A stretch of DNA of 64,000 nucleotides, taken from the NCBI RefSeq assembly GCF_010500925.1, contig NZ_QVMG01000001.1, positions 310,001-374,000 of the forward strand. Reading direction: 5' to 3'. A program made the position numbers and the translations under genes. Below are positions 37,595 through 46,072 of this stretch, piece by piece (positions within the stretch are counted from its first letter, which is position 1; each line of letters begins with the position of its first letter). The notes under the pieces were generated by a model. The model ran no database searches. It was not told the DNA's origin and was given only the letters and a program-made list of their open reading frames with translations. This DNA comes from Parabacteroides sp. 52. Lineage in GTDB: Bacteria; Bacteroidota; Bacteroidia; Bacteroidales; Tannerellaceae.

Positions 37595-40500
37595 ATGAGT
37601 TTATATGGATCAGCGGTTAAAAAGCCGGTAACTACAGCCCTTGTATTCGTTGCTATAGTTATCCTGGGTCTTTTTTCCTTAACCCGATTATCGGTGGACT
37701 TGCTTCCACAGATCGAGACCAATATGATTATGGTTATGACGGCCTATCCGGGAGCCAGTGCTTCCGATATCGAAATGAACGTAACCAAACCATTAGAAAA
37801 TACATTGAATAGTGTGAGTGATTTGAAAAATATCACTTCACAATCCAGAGAGAATATATCTATCGTCACACTGGAATTTGAGTATGGAACCAATATCGAC
37901 GTAGCTACAAACGATGTGCGGGACAAACTGGACATGGTAGAGTCGGCATTGCCGGATGATGTGGAAAACCCTGTCATCTTCAAATTCGGTACCGATGATA
38001 TACCCATCCTTTTATTATCCGTGACTGCTGAAGAGAGTACCAGTGCACTTTACAAGATTTTGGACGATAAAGTAGCCAACCCGCTGGCGCGTATCAGCGG
38101 TGTAGGTGCAGTATCTATCGCCGGTACCCCTATCCGTGAGTTACAGATCTATTGCGACCCTTATAAGTTGGAAGCATACGGTCAAACGATTGAAAGCATC
38201 TCGGCTATCATTGCCCAAGAGAACCGGAATACACCAGGAGGTAGTATCGATATCGGTTCAAATACCTATTCTTTGCGTGTACAGGGTGAGTTCACGGAAG
38301 CCAGTCAGATGTTGAATCTGGTAGTTGGTAACATAAACGGCAAGACTGTTTACCTGCGGGATGTAGCCCGGGTGCAAGACACAGTTGAAGAACGGGCACA
38401 GGAGACATTCAATAACGGTATTCGTGGAGGTATGATTGTTATTCAGAAACAATCAGGAGCTAACTCTGTGGAGATCTCAAACAAAGTATTGGAAAAGCTT
38501 CCGGAATTGCAGGCGGAATTACCTTCTGATGTAAAACTGGGGGTCATTGTCAATACCTCGGAAAATATCCTGAATACGATCAACAGTTTGGTGGAAACAA
38601 TCTTGATCACTTTCATCATTGTTATGTTGGTGGTATTTATCTTCCTGGGACGATGGAGAGCTACATTTATTATTATTCTGACAATCCCTATCTCTTTGAT
38701 TGCGGCTTTCGCTTATTTATTAATGTCAGGCAATACACTTAATATCATCTCCTTAAGCTCACTCTCCATTGCGATTGGTATGGTTGTGGATGATGCTATT
38801 GTGGTATTGGAGAATATTACCACCCACATCGAACGGGGAAGTAAACCCAAACAAGCGGCTATTCATGCGACCAACGAAGTTGCGATTTCTGTAATCGCTT
38901 CTACACTGACAATGTTGGCCGTGTTCCTTCCATTAACGATGGTGACAGGTTTGGCCGGTATCTTGTTTAAACAGTTGGGATGGATTGTAAGTATCATTAT
39001 GATTGTATCAACTTTGTCGGCATTGACATTGACACCGATGTTGAGTTCACAATTACTTCGCTTGGATCCGAAGAAAGGAAAATTGTATGTACTTTTCTTT
39101 ACACCGATCGAAAAGGCACTCAATAAACTGGATATACTCTATGCCCGCTTCCTGCACTGGTCGGTACGACGCAGAAAAACAATTATTGCTGCTGCATTTT
39201 TGGTTTTCGCAGGAAGTATGTTGTTGGTGCCAACCGTAAAGACGGAGTTCTTCCCCACACAGGATAATGCACGTATTGGGGTGAATATACAGCTACCCAT
39301 CAGTACACGCCAAGAGATCACACGTGAACTGGCTGTAACGATTGATAAAGAGTTCCGCGAAAAATATCCGGAAATAAAAGTGTTGAACTTCAGCGAAGGA
39401 CAGGCAAATACAGACAATACGTTTGCACAGTTGAGTGAGAATGGCTCACACATCATTGAAATGAACGTGAGTTTATACAGCAAGGGCATACGTCTGGAAA
39501 AGTGTGGTAGCAACAGAACATTGAGTGAAATCTGTGAGTTGATGCGCCAGGACCTTTCGGCTTATTCAGAAATAAAAGAGTTTGAAGTATTAGCCGGCGG
39601 TGGCGGCGGCAGCATGGGAGGAGAAACATCAGTAGATATTGAAATCTACGGATTTGACTTTGCCACAACAGATGCTGTTGCCAATCAGATAGCCGAACGT
39701 ATGAGAAACTCCAAAGGAACTTCGCAGGTGAATATCAGCCGGGAAGACTATACCCCTGAATATCAAATTGATTTTGACCGGGAAAAATTAGCACTGAATG
39801 GATTGAATGTAACAACAGCCTCTATGTATCTTCGTAACCGTATCAATGGTTCGGTAGCATCTAAATACCGTGAAGATGGAGACGAATATGATATCCGGGT
39901 TCGTTACGCTCCGGAATTCCGTCAATCGACTGAAGATTTGGAAAACATCCTAATGTATAATAATACAGGAGGAGCTATTCGTCTACGCGATGTAGGTACT
40001 GTGGTAGAACGCATGACCCCTCCTACGATTGAACGTAAGAATCGGGAACGTGTAATTACCGTATCTGCGGTTGTTGGACCGGGAGCAGCCTTGAGTGATG
40101 TGGTTGCTGCGGCAAACAAAGAGATGCGAAGTATGGATATTCCTTCCGATATCAGTTGGCAGATTGGTGGTACTTACGAAGACCAGCAGGATACGTTTAA
40201 GGATCTGGGTATTTTAATGTTGTTGATTATCATTTTGGTATTCATTGTGATGGCTGCCCAGTTCGAATCATTGGTCGACCCGTTTGTGATCATGTTCTCT
40301 ATTCCGTTTGCATTCACCGGGGTTATACTCGGATTAGCCATTACGCAGACTCCATTGGGGGTTATGGCATTGATCGGGGTGATTATGTTGATGGGTATCG
40401 TTGTGAAGAACGGTATCGTATTGATCGACTATACTATCCTTTGCCGCGAGCGAGGCATGAGTATCTTGACGGCTGCCGTAGCCGCTGGTAAATCCCGTCT

Positions 40501-40741
40501 TCGCCCGGTATTGATGACTACCTTAACAACTGTATTGGGTATGATTCCTATGGCAATTGGCACAGGAGAAGGAGCTGAGATGTGGCGTTCCATGGGTATG
40601 ACAGTAGCCTGGGGACTTTCAGTATCCACCTTGATCACATTGGTTATTGTTCCGGTTGTATACAGTGTTTTCGCGGCTAACGGAGTAAAACGCAGACGCA
40701 GAAAATTAACTAAATTACGTCATCTGGAAGAATTAGAATAA
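37595..40741 (+). CDS. RND-family efflux transporter (AcrB-like)
   Basis: The 1048-residue protein has the AcrB/HAE-1 plan: twelve membrane helices in two repeats and two large periplasmic loops. The N-terminus PVTTALVFVAIVILGLFSLT and the TM4 motif GMVVDDAIVVLENI carry the paired Asp residues of the proton relay; the matching C-terminal repeat has MGIVVKNGIVLIDY with the relay Lys. It exports hydrophobic or amphipathic compounds by proton antiport. It closely matches the operon type that carries a PG0541-family gene downstream. Substrates are not predictable. A terminator follows at once. Confidence 0.95.
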   Translation: MSLYGSAVKKPVTTALVFVAIVILGLFSLTRLSVDLLPQIETNMIMVMTAYPGASASDIEMNVTKPLENTLNSVSDLKNITSQSRENISIVTLEFEYGTNIDVATNDVRDKLDMVESALPDDVENPVIFKFGTDDIPILLLSVTAEESTSALYKILDDKVANPLARISGVGAVSIAGTPIRELQIYCDPYKLEAYGQTIESISAIIAQENRNTPGGSIDIGSNTYSLRVQGEFTEASQMLNLVVGNINGKTVYLRDVARVQDTVEERAQETFNNGIRGGMIVIQKQSGANSVEISNKVLEKLPELQAELPSDVKLGVIVNTSENILNTINSLVETILITFIIVMLVVFIFLGRWRATFIIILTIPISLIAAFAYLLMSGNTLNIISLSSLSIAIGMVVDDAIVVLENITTHIERGSKPKQAAIHATNEVAISVIASTLTMLAVFLPLTMVTGLAGILFKQLGWIVSIIMIVSTLSALTLTPMLSSQLLRLDPKKGKLYVLFFTPIEKALNKLDILYARFLHWSVRRRKTIIAAAFLVFAGSMLLVPTVKTEFFPTQDNARIGVNIQLPISTRQEITRELAVTIDKEFREKYPEIKVLNFSEGQANTDNTFAQLSENGSHIIEMNVSLYSKGIRLEKCGSNRTLSEICELMRQDLSAYSEIKEFEVLAGGGGGSMGGETSVDIEIYGFDFATTDAVANQIAERMRNSKGTSQVNISREDYTPEYQIDFDREKLALNGLNVTTASMYLRNRINGSVASKYREDGDEYDIRVRYAPEFRQSTEDLENILMYNNTGGAIRLRDVGTVVERMTPPTIERKNRERVITVSAVVGPGAALSDVVAAANKEMRSMDIPSDISWQIGGTYEDQQDTFKDLGILMLLIIILVFIVMAAQFESLVDPFVIMFSIPFAFTGVILGLAITQTPLGVMALIGVIMLMGIVVKNGIVLIDYTILCRERGMSILTAAVAAGKSRLRPVLMTTLTTVLGMIPMAIGTGEGAEMWRSMGMTVAWGLSVSTLITLVIVPVVYSVFAANGVKRRRRKLTKLRHLEELE

Positions 40742-40743
40742 AT

Positions 40744-40788
40744 AAGAAGCCTTTGAGGGTGCCTGGAAGCACCCTCACCGCTTCTTTT
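40744..40788 (+). terminator. Intrinsic terminator after the RND pump gene
   Basis: Two nested stems (40744-40750 with 40780-40786, and 40755-40762 with 40769-40776) end in a TTTT tract. The downstream genes may be expressed by readthrough or by another promoter. Confidence 0.75.
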
Positions 40789-40815
40789 AATATTCACTTT
40801 ATAATAATAAAAACA

Positions 40816-41109
40816 ATGAAAGCTGTATTTATATCTTTTAATCAGGCATATTACGAAATGATTCTTGCCATAATGGACCGTAATAACATACGGGGATTTA
40901 CTTATTGGGAAACAGTACAAGGACGCGGAACACATAAAGGGGAACCTCATTATGGCAGCCATGCGTGGCCTACATTGAACTCTGCCATCCTGGCTATTGT
41001 AGAAAAAGAGAAAGTAAGTAACTTCCTGGATTTACTGAATAAATTAGATAAACAAACGGAAGCACAAGGGCTACGTGCTTTTGTGTGGGATGTAGAACAA
41101 AGTATTTAA
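40816..41109 (+). CDS. PG0541 family transporter-associated protein
   Basis: The start at 40816 (MKAVFISFNQAYYEMILAIM) gives 97 residues; an upstream ATG at 40753 would run through the terminator hairpin. The small alpha-beta protein resembles the PII-like/CutA-like ferredoxin fold, with GRGTHKGEPHYGSHAWPTLN in the centre. The family takes its name from a P. gingivalis gene that follows an RND pump operon, the same order as here. It may sense or modulate the pump, but no mechanism is established. The next gene begins three bases later. Confidence 0.83.
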   Translation: MKAVFISFNQAYYEMILAIMDRNNIRGFTYWETVQGRGTHKGEPHYGSHAWPTLNSAILAIVEKEKVSNFLDLLNKLDKQTEAQGLRAFVWDVEQSI

Positions 41110-41112
41110 GCC

Positions 41113-41667
41113 ATGACCCCTCTTGTAATCAAATTCACCTTAATAAAGAAAAAAGTAAGAAGCCTGCTTTTGATCGCGCTTATATCCGCAATCTGCGGTA
41201 TTGCCGAATTATATATCTCCCACCTATTGACTTTTGGCGGAGGTCGCTTCGTACTTCTTATTCTGGGTATCGTCTCTCTATCAGTGACTCTCTTTTGTAT
41301 AAGAGGTTATTATCAATTATACAAAGAAAAGTTCACGGCTATGTATATCTCGGATGAAGGTATCCATGATATCTCTACCGGCAATCATATAGGAACCGTT
41401 CTGTGGAAAGACGTTGAGAAAATAAAAATAATGAGTGATATCAGCAACCCCAAACTTAAATACATCGTATTAAAGGTGGTTAATCCGAACGAGTACATCA
41501 GCCGGGAGATTTCCCGAAGTAAAAAACGGACGTTGGAACTGAAATTACAATATTACGGATCACCGATCTGTTTCTCTCACCGGGCACTGAATTGCACATT
41601 CGATCAATTGAAAGAAGCTGTTCTTCTGAAATATGATCAATATAAAAAAGGACAAGCTGAAACCTAA
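41113..41667 (+). CDS. STM3941-like membrane protein with two N-terminal helices
   Basis: The 184-residue protein has two membrane helices (about residues 17-38 and 44-64), then a soluble domain that resembles the PH-like part of the STM3941 family (MYISDEGIHDISTGNHIGTV, LWKDVEKIKI). The family has no known biochemical function. It lies between the PG0541-like gene (three bases) and the RprY-like regulator (14 bases), so the three are probably cotranscribed. The assignment rests on the combined pattern and is moderate. Confidence 0.68.
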   Translation: MTPLVIKFTLIKKKVRSLLLIALISAICGIAELYISHLLTFGGGRFVLLILGIVSLSVTLFCIRGYYQLYKEKFTAMYISDEGIHDISTGNHIGTVLWKDVEKIKIMSDISNPKLKYIVLKVVNPNEYISREISRSKKRTLELKLQYYGSPICFSHRALNCTFDQLKEAVLLKYDQYKKGQAET

Positions 41668-41681
41668 AAACAATAGACAAT

Positions 41682-42380
41682 ATGGAACAAGAATTGAACA
41701 TTCTGGTGTACGAACCTAATGAATCATTAGGAAGTATGATTCGGGAATTTTTAATGATGGAACATTTCTCTGTCACTCTATTCAAGCATGCAGAAGAGTT
41801 ATTTGCAGCAGCAAACGCTCCCCATTCCGTATTGTCTATTATTAGTTTAATCGATAATGTTGATGCGGGCTTTGCTATCGCTGAAAAACTGAAAACTCAG
41901 AACAATGAAATGGCTATTGTCTTTATAGGAAATCTTCCTGTCAAAGAAACTATAGTGAAAGCTTACGAATCAGGTGCGGATGATTTTATCCGTGCTCCAT
42001 TTAATATGGAAGAACTCTATTACAGAGTTCGAGTGATACTCAAAAGGATGCATAATATAAAGACAAACAAAAATGATATCAGCATCTATAAAATAGGTAA
42101 CTATTATTTCAATACAAAGAAACAGGTTCTCACTTTGGATGAAAAAAATCAGAAATTGACAACCAAAGAGGCCGAACTACTGCTCCTTTTATGCAAATAT
42201 GCCAATACACTGATTGAAAGAGAACGTGTATTGCAGGTAATATGGAAAAGTGATACCTATTTCAATGCCAGAAGCATGGACGTGTATATCACCAAACTGC
42301 GTAAGTTGTTAAGCCAAGACCCCTCCGTTGCTATCGTTAACATTCATGGCAAAGGTTATAAGTTAGTAACAAATCAATAG
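41682..42380 (+). CDS. RprY-like OmpR-family regulator with a degenerate receiver domain
   Basis: The 232-residue protein has a receiver fold (about residues 1-120) joined to an intact winged-helix DNA-binding domain (about 135-232; LTTKEAELLLLLCKYANTLI, then NARSMDVYITKLRKLL). The overall sequence is RprY-like. All phosphorylation residues of the receiver are replaced: the acidic pair is Glu-Pro (ILVYEPNE), the phospho-acceptor position is Ser (LSIISLIDN), the conserved Thr is Gly (VFIGN) and the Lys is Ala (DDFIRAPFN). It is therefore probably phosphorylation-independent. No histidine kinase is adjacent. Confidence 0.88.
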   Translation: MEQELNILVYEPNESLGSMIREFLMMEHFSVTLFKHAEELFAAANAPHSVLSIISLIDNVDAGFAIAEKLKTQNNEMAIVFIGNLPVKETIVKAYESGADDFIRAPFNMEELYYRVRVILKRMHNIKTNKNDISIYKIGNYYFNTKKQVLTLDEKNQKLTTKEAELLLLLCKYANTLIERERVLQVIWKSDTYFNARSMDVYITKLRKLLSQDPSVAIVNIHGKGYKLVTNQ

Positions 42381-42386
42381 TATCAT

Positions 42387-42417
42387 TTTGCAGATAGAAA
42401 TAAAACCTTTATCTTTG
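42387..42417 (+). promoter_or_regulatory. Promoter of rplY/ctc
   Basis: TTTG (42387-42390) and TATCTTTG (42410-42417) are 19 bases apart, a perfect match to both boxes. The leader of about 70 bases holds a 7-bp hairpin (42449-42455 with 42463-42469). Confidence 0.8.
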
Positions 42418-42492
42418 CACCGCTTTTTAGCCCCGTACGTGTGATGGGAAATTAGGAAGCAACTAATTTTGAGTAACACAAAAATTTACAAA

Positions 42493-43080
42493 ATGAAAAC
42501 ATTTTCTGTAGAAGGCAAATCAAGAGCTATCGAAACTAGCTCAGCCGATCAAAAAAGAGCGTTGAAAGCGCTGCGTTCACAAGGTCAGATTCCTGCTGTA
42601 TTATACGGTGGTGAAAAAGTAATTCACTTCAATGTAGGTAGCGATGCTGTTCGTCATTTGGTTTATACACCGGAAGTATTCTTGGTGGAATTAACAATCG
42701 ACGGAAAAAAGATCATGGCAATCGTAAAAGACTTACAATTCCAACCCGTAACAGATGAATTATTACACATTGATTTCCAGGAAATCTTTGCTGACAGACC
42801 AGTGGTTATTGAAATACCTGTTACTTTGGAAGGATATGCCGAAGGGGTTAAAGCCGGGGGTAAATTGACTTTGCGTATGAGAAAGCTGAGAGTAAAAGGT
42901 CTTTATGCTAAATTACCAGAAAGACTGGTTATCAATGTTGATAACTTAGGTTTGGGTAAATCTATGCAAGTAGGCGAATTAAGCTTCGAGAACCTGGAGC
43001 TGATGAATGCAAAGAATGCTGTTGTTTGTGCCGTTCAGTTGACGCGTGCTGCCCGTGGTGCTGCTGCGAAGAACGCATAA
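42493..43080 (+). CDS. rplY: 50S ribosomal protein L25 (general stress protein Ctc form)
   Basis: The start at 42493 (MKTFSVEGKSRAIETSSADQ) gives 195 residues; an in-frame upstream codon at 42469 falls in the leader and is not preferred. The N-terminal L25 domain (LRSQGQIPAVLYGGE) is followed by the TL5/Ctc C-terminal beta domain (PVVIEIPVTLEGYAEGVKAG). It binds 5S rRNA in the large subunit. An alanine-rich tail ends the protein. It is separated from pth by a terminator. Confidence 0.96.
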   Translation: MKTFSVEGKSRAIETSSADQKRALKALRSQGQIPAVLYGGEKVIHFNVGSDAVRHLVYTPEVFLVELTIDGKKIMAIVKDLQFQPVTDELLHIDFQEIFADRPVVIEIPVTLEGYAEGVKAGGKLTLRMRKLRVKGLYAKLPERLVINVDNLGLGKSMQVGELSFENLELMNAKNAVVCAVQLTRAARGAAAKNA

Positions 43081-43121
43081 TCAATCGACACTATCGATTA
43101 AACAAGCAAATTGTATATAAT

Positions 43122-43156
43122 AAAAGGGCTTTATTCGCAAGAATGAGCCCTTTTTT
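43122..43156 (+). terminator. Intrinsic terminator after rplY
   Basis: A 9-bp outer stem (43122-43130 with 43146-43154) extends inward through ATTC/GAAT and ends in a T6 tract. Confidence 0.85.
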
Positions 43157-43219
43157 AATTATAAACTATTAATTGCTAATTATAAACCTCTTATAATTAG
43201 TTATTCACAATGAAACAAA

Positions 43220-43783
43220 ATGAAATATCTGATTGTCGGATTAGGTAATATTGGTTCCGAATATTGGGGCACCCGCCATAATATCGGCTTTCGCGTAGTA
43301 AACAAACTGGTAGAAGAAGCCGTAGCCTTTTTCTCCGAACAACGCTACGGAGCTGTAGCCCATATGCGGGTAAAAAACAAAGAATTGGTCGTTTTAAAAC
43401 CCAATACATTTATGAACCTGAGTGGAAATGCCGTTCGTTTTTGGCTGCAAAAAGAAAACATCTCTATAGAAAACCTTTTGGTGATCGTAGACGATATAGC
43501 CCTCCCCTATGGCACACTCAGATTGAAACCCAAAGGAAGTGATGCCGGGCACAACGGTTTGAAGAATATCCAACAACTACTGGGTACCCAGGAATACTGC
43601 CGCCTTCGCTTTGGCGTGGGAGATAACTTTCCACGAGGAGGGCAAGTTGACTATGTATTGGGACAATTTGACCCCGAAGAAATTGAGCAGATGCCGGACA
43701 AACTGAAACGTGCCATTGAGATAATCAAAAGCTTTTGCCTTGCCGGTATACAAATCACGATGAATCAATACAATAATAAATAA
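43220..43783 (+). CDS. pth: Peptidyl-tRNA hydrolase
   Basis: The 187-residue enzyme has all the Pth signatures: [19 protein letters not shown] with catalytic His20, [13 protein letters not shown] with the conserved Asn, VDDIALPYG with the active-site Asp, and [12 protein letters not shown]. It releases peptides from tRNAs that drop off ribosomes. Length is normal. Placement beside rplY is common in bacteria. Confidence 0.98.
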   Translation: MKYLIVGLGNIGSEYWGTRHNIGFRVVNKLVEEAVAFFSEQRYGAVAHMRVKNKELVVLKPNTFMNLSGNAVRFWLQKENISIENLLVIVDDIALPYGTLRLKPKGSDAGHNGLKNIQQLLGTQEYCRLRFGVGDNFPRGGQVDYVLGQFDPEEIEQMPDKLKRAIEIIKSFCLAGIQITMNQYNNK

Positions 43784-43848
43784 CGAATGAAGAATGAAAA
43801 GCGATCATACATTCTTCACTCCCCATTCTTAATTCTTAATTAAAAACC

Positions 43849-44274
43849 GTGAAAGACGAAGTAAGAATAGATAAATGGATGTGGGCTACCCGCATCTTTA
43901 AAAGCCGCACAATAGCAGTTGATGCGTGTAAAAAGAACAGGATCATGATAAACGGAGTGAATGCTAAAGCTTCCCGTATGATCAAGGTAGGAGAAGTGAT
44001 ACAGGTGCGTAAACCTCCTATCACCTATTCCTTCAAAGTATTGGCTTTAACAGAGCGTCGCATGGGCGCCAAATTAGTAGCAGAGTATCTAGAGAACGTT
44101 ACCCCACCCGAACAGTATGAAATCCTTGAGATGAATCGTATTTCCGGCTTTGTCAACCGATCCAAAGGCATGGGACGTCCCACGAAGAAAGACCGGCGCG
44201 AATTGGAACAGTTCGCCGATCCTGATCTGATGGGGGATGGTTTTGATTTCGACTTTGATTTTGATGAGGATTAA
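43849..44274 (+). CDS. S4-domain RNA-binding protein, Hsp15 type (GTG start)
   Basis: The gene begins with GTG at 43849, not ATG. The 141-residue protein has an S4 RNA-binding domain at the N-terminus (VRIDKWMWATRIFKSRTIAV, INGVNAKASRMIKVGEVIQV) and a distinctive acidic C-terminus made of alternating Asp-Phe (DFDFDFDED). Hsp15 (HslR) binds 50S subunits carrying stalled nascent chains. The upstream gap holds an inverted repeat (43789-43796 with 43810-43817). It converges on the oxidoreductase gene with one base between the stops. Confidence 0.9.
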   Translation: MKDEVRIDKWMWATRIFKSRTIAVDACKKNRIMINGVNAKASRMIKVGEVIQVRKPPITYSFKVLALTERRMGAKLVAEYLENVTPPEQYEILEMNRISGFVNRSKGMGRPTKKDRRELEQFADPDLMGDGFDFDFDFDED

Positions 44275-44275
44275 T

Positions 44276-45292
44276 TCAGTCTGCCGGATAAACAACTCCC
44301 AGTTGGCGGCGGACTTCATCCATTATCTCTAGAGTAATCAGCGAGTGGGTATGACTATTGATTGTTGACTCCCGCTTACCAGCCTGGATAAGGTCTATAA
44401 ATTCCTTAACCTCATAATAATATTCATCCTTATCTGTCAGTGCACTGATATCTTCCGGTTCTGCCTGTACACCTTTACCGGAAGCCGAATCCTGACGGGC
44501 GGCATAAGTAACCTTTTTTATAATATTAATCCGATCCAGAAATATATTCCCATCTTCCCCCTGTATCTCAGTAGGCAGTGATGAATTGGCTATCTTAGAA
44601 TATAAAATGGTAGCATTCAAATCACCATAATCAAAATTGACCGCACCTTGTCCATCCACACCTGAAGATAATACAACTCCACTTGCATCTATTTTACGCG
44701 GGCGTCCGAATAAAACCACCATAGGATAAAGGGTATAAATACCTATATCCATCATAGCTCCGTTCGATAGTTCCGGTTTAAAAGCATTTAATACTATTCC
44801 TTCTTTATATTTATCATAGCGGGAAGAATATTGACAATAAGACGAAAAATAACGGCGTACCTGCCCTACCCGATCCAGATTGTCCCGCACAGCTAAAAAG
44901 TTAGGGGTCAGTGTAGGTTTCATCGCCTCCATCAATGTCACCTTATACTCTTGGGAGGCATTGATCATTTCATGAGCTTCACGCGCATTCGATGCGAAAG
45001 GTTTCTCGCATAATACATGCTTCCCGTGACGCATACACAATATACTCTGAGAGGCATGCAGAAAGTTGGGCGAGGCTATATAAACAGCATCGATCAAAGT
45101 GCTTTTTGCCATCTCTTCCAAAGAGGTAAAAGTATAGGGAATATCATGTTTCGCAGCAAAAGTATCTGCCGTTTCTTGTGTCCTGGAATAGACTGCTGTT
45201 AATTCAAAACGTTTATCTTGCCGGGCTCCATTAATAACCCAGTCTGTTATAAAATTCGTACCAACTACCCCAAATCGAATTTTGCCATTCAT
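44276..45292 (-). CDS. Gfo/Idh/MocA-family oxidoreductase
   Basis: The 338-residue protein has an N-terminal Rossmann NAD(P)-binding domain (FGVVGTNFITDWVINGA; AVYIASPNFLHASQ; LCEKPFASN, with the conserved EKP) and a C-terminal alpha/beta substrate domain with GIYTLYPMVVLFG. Members oxidise sugars, inositols or related diols. The substrate is not predictable from the neighbours. Its start codon lies inside a 34-base segment (45289-45322) that is repeated in front of the antitoxin-like gene. Confidence 0.92.
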   Translation of the reverse strand: MNGKIRFGVVGTNFITDWVINGARQDKRFELTAVYSRTQETADTFAAKHDIPYTFTSLEEMAKSTLIDAVYIASPNFLHASQSILCMRHGKHVLCEKPFASNAREAHEMINASQEYKVTLMEAMKPTLTPNFLAVRDNLDRVGQVRRYFSSYCQYSSRYDKYKEGIVLNAFKPELSNGAMMDIGIYTLYPMVVLFGRPRKIDASGVVLSSGVDGQGAVNFDYGDLNATILYSKIANSSLPTEIQGEDGNIFLDRINIIKKVTYAARQDSASGKGVQAEPEDISALTDKDEYYYEVKEFIDLIQAGKRESTINSHTHSLITLEIMDEVRRQLGVVYPAD

Positions 45293-45322
45293 ATATTTCC
45301 CCGTTTATTTATTACAAATATA
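45289..45322. repeat. Direct repeat copy 1: promoter -7 box through start codon of the oxidoreductase
   Basis: This segment matches 45941-45973 with one substitution and one indel; the last 20 bp are identical. On the minus strand it carries the -7 box TATATTTG (45315-45322), a short leader and the ATG of the oxidoreductase. Confidence 0.85.
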
Positions 45323-45384
45323 TTGATTTTTCTCACGAAGATATAAGGATTTGACATATCAAAAAACGAACAAAGCAACTTCTT

Positions 45385-45696
45385 TCATAAAACAGTAATC
45401 TCCAAAGGATTCTTTCTACAGTCCCAAACTGTATGAATAAAGATCACTTCTTTTGTGACTTCATAAATAATTTTATAATTATTCCAAACAACAAGATAAC
45501 GGTAACACGCTGAAAAATCAAGAAGAAAAGATTCTTTTGCACCAATGTAGGGGTGAGAAATCAAGATATCTGTCACACTAAAAAATAGGTTAAATAATTC
45601 TTCTGCTCTTTTCTCGTTCACTTCAGCCAAAAAAGCACAATGTTCTTCCACATCTTCTATCGCCCGGGGCAGCCAAATTATTCTCCTTTCCTCCAT
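45385..45696 (-). CDS. RelE/ParE-type toxin
   Basis: The 103-residue protein fits the RelE/ParE fold: an N-terminal strand and helix (IIWLPRAIEDVEEHCAFLAE), a second helix, then the beta-sheet core (CYRYLVVWNNYKIIYEVTKE) and a C-terminal VWDCRKNP segment typical of these proteins. ParE members poison gyrase, RelE members cleave mRNA; which applies is not clear. The gene overlaps the upstream antitoxin-like gene by 19 bases, the usual arrangement of type II modules. Confidence 0.85.
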   Translation of the reverse strand: MEERRIIWLPRAIEDVEEHCAFLAEVNEKRAEELFNLFFSVTDILISHPYIGAKESFLLDFSACYRYLVVWNNYKIIYEVTKEVIFIHTVWDCRKNPLEITVL

Positions 45697-45944
45697 CTCA
45701 AAGGCCGGTTACGAAGTTCTTCCTGATCTATACCCAAACCTGCTTCTTTCTGTTTTCGAGATATCTCAATTGTTTCCCGAAGTTTTTCTCTATTCTTCAT
45801 CACTATTGAGATCGTATCCTCACTCACAATAGGCGACCAATCGCTTTGTTTGCCTAGCGTTTCTAGTTCTTGTAAATAAAGCACTTCCTGGTCTTTCACC
45901 TTCGGCTGCTCCGTTTCTTTCATTTTATAAGGTTTTGCTTTCAT
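45678..45944 (-). CDS. Antitoxin-like protein, partner of the RelE/ParE toxin
   Basis: The 88-residue protein lies directly upstream of the toxin gene and overlaps it by 19 bases. It is charged, with a central helix (NREKLRETIEISRKQKEAGL) and a basic C-terminus (LRNRPLRWRKGE). I see no clear helix-turn-helix or ribbon-helix-helix DNA-binding domain, so the antitoxin call relies on gene order and size. The start at 45944 is favoured because it sits in the same position within a duplicated promoter/leader segment as the start of the oxidoreductase gene. Confidence 0.7.
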   Translation of the reverse strand: MKAKPYKMKETEQPKVKDQEVLYLQELETLGKQSDWSPIVSEDTISIVMKNREKLRETIEISRKQKEAGLGIDQEELRNRPLRWRKGE

Positions 45945-45973
45945 ATATCCCCCGTTTATTTATTACAAATATA
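45941..45973. repeat. Direct repeat copy 2: promoter -7 box through start codon of the antitoxin-like gene
   Basis: This is the partner of 45289-45322. The -7 box TATATTTG is at 45966-45973 on the minus strand and the ATG at 45942-45944. Together the two copies bracket the toxin-antitoxin pair. Confidence 0.85.
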
Positions 45974-46005
45974 ACACATTATCTCATTCACTCATAAGGT
46001 TTTGA

Positions 46006-46041
46006 ATAAAAAAAAGAGAATACCTCTCGGCATTCTCTTTT
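46006..46041 (-). terminator. Intrinsic terminator after gcvT
   Basis: A 10-bp perfect stem (46012-46021 with 46032-46041) is followed on the minus strand by a T run (the A-tract 46006-46011 on the plus strand). It separates the purF-pepT-gcvT unit from the toxin-antitoxin pair. Confidence 0.8.
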
Positions 46042-46072
46042 ATTGAATCTTTCTTTGTTCGTATTCGGATTC

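Noticed and set aside
45289..45973. Target-site duplication of a transposon
   Set aside because: The repeated segment is about 33 bp, is imperfect and contains functional promoter and start sequences. No transposase or terminal inverted repeats are present.
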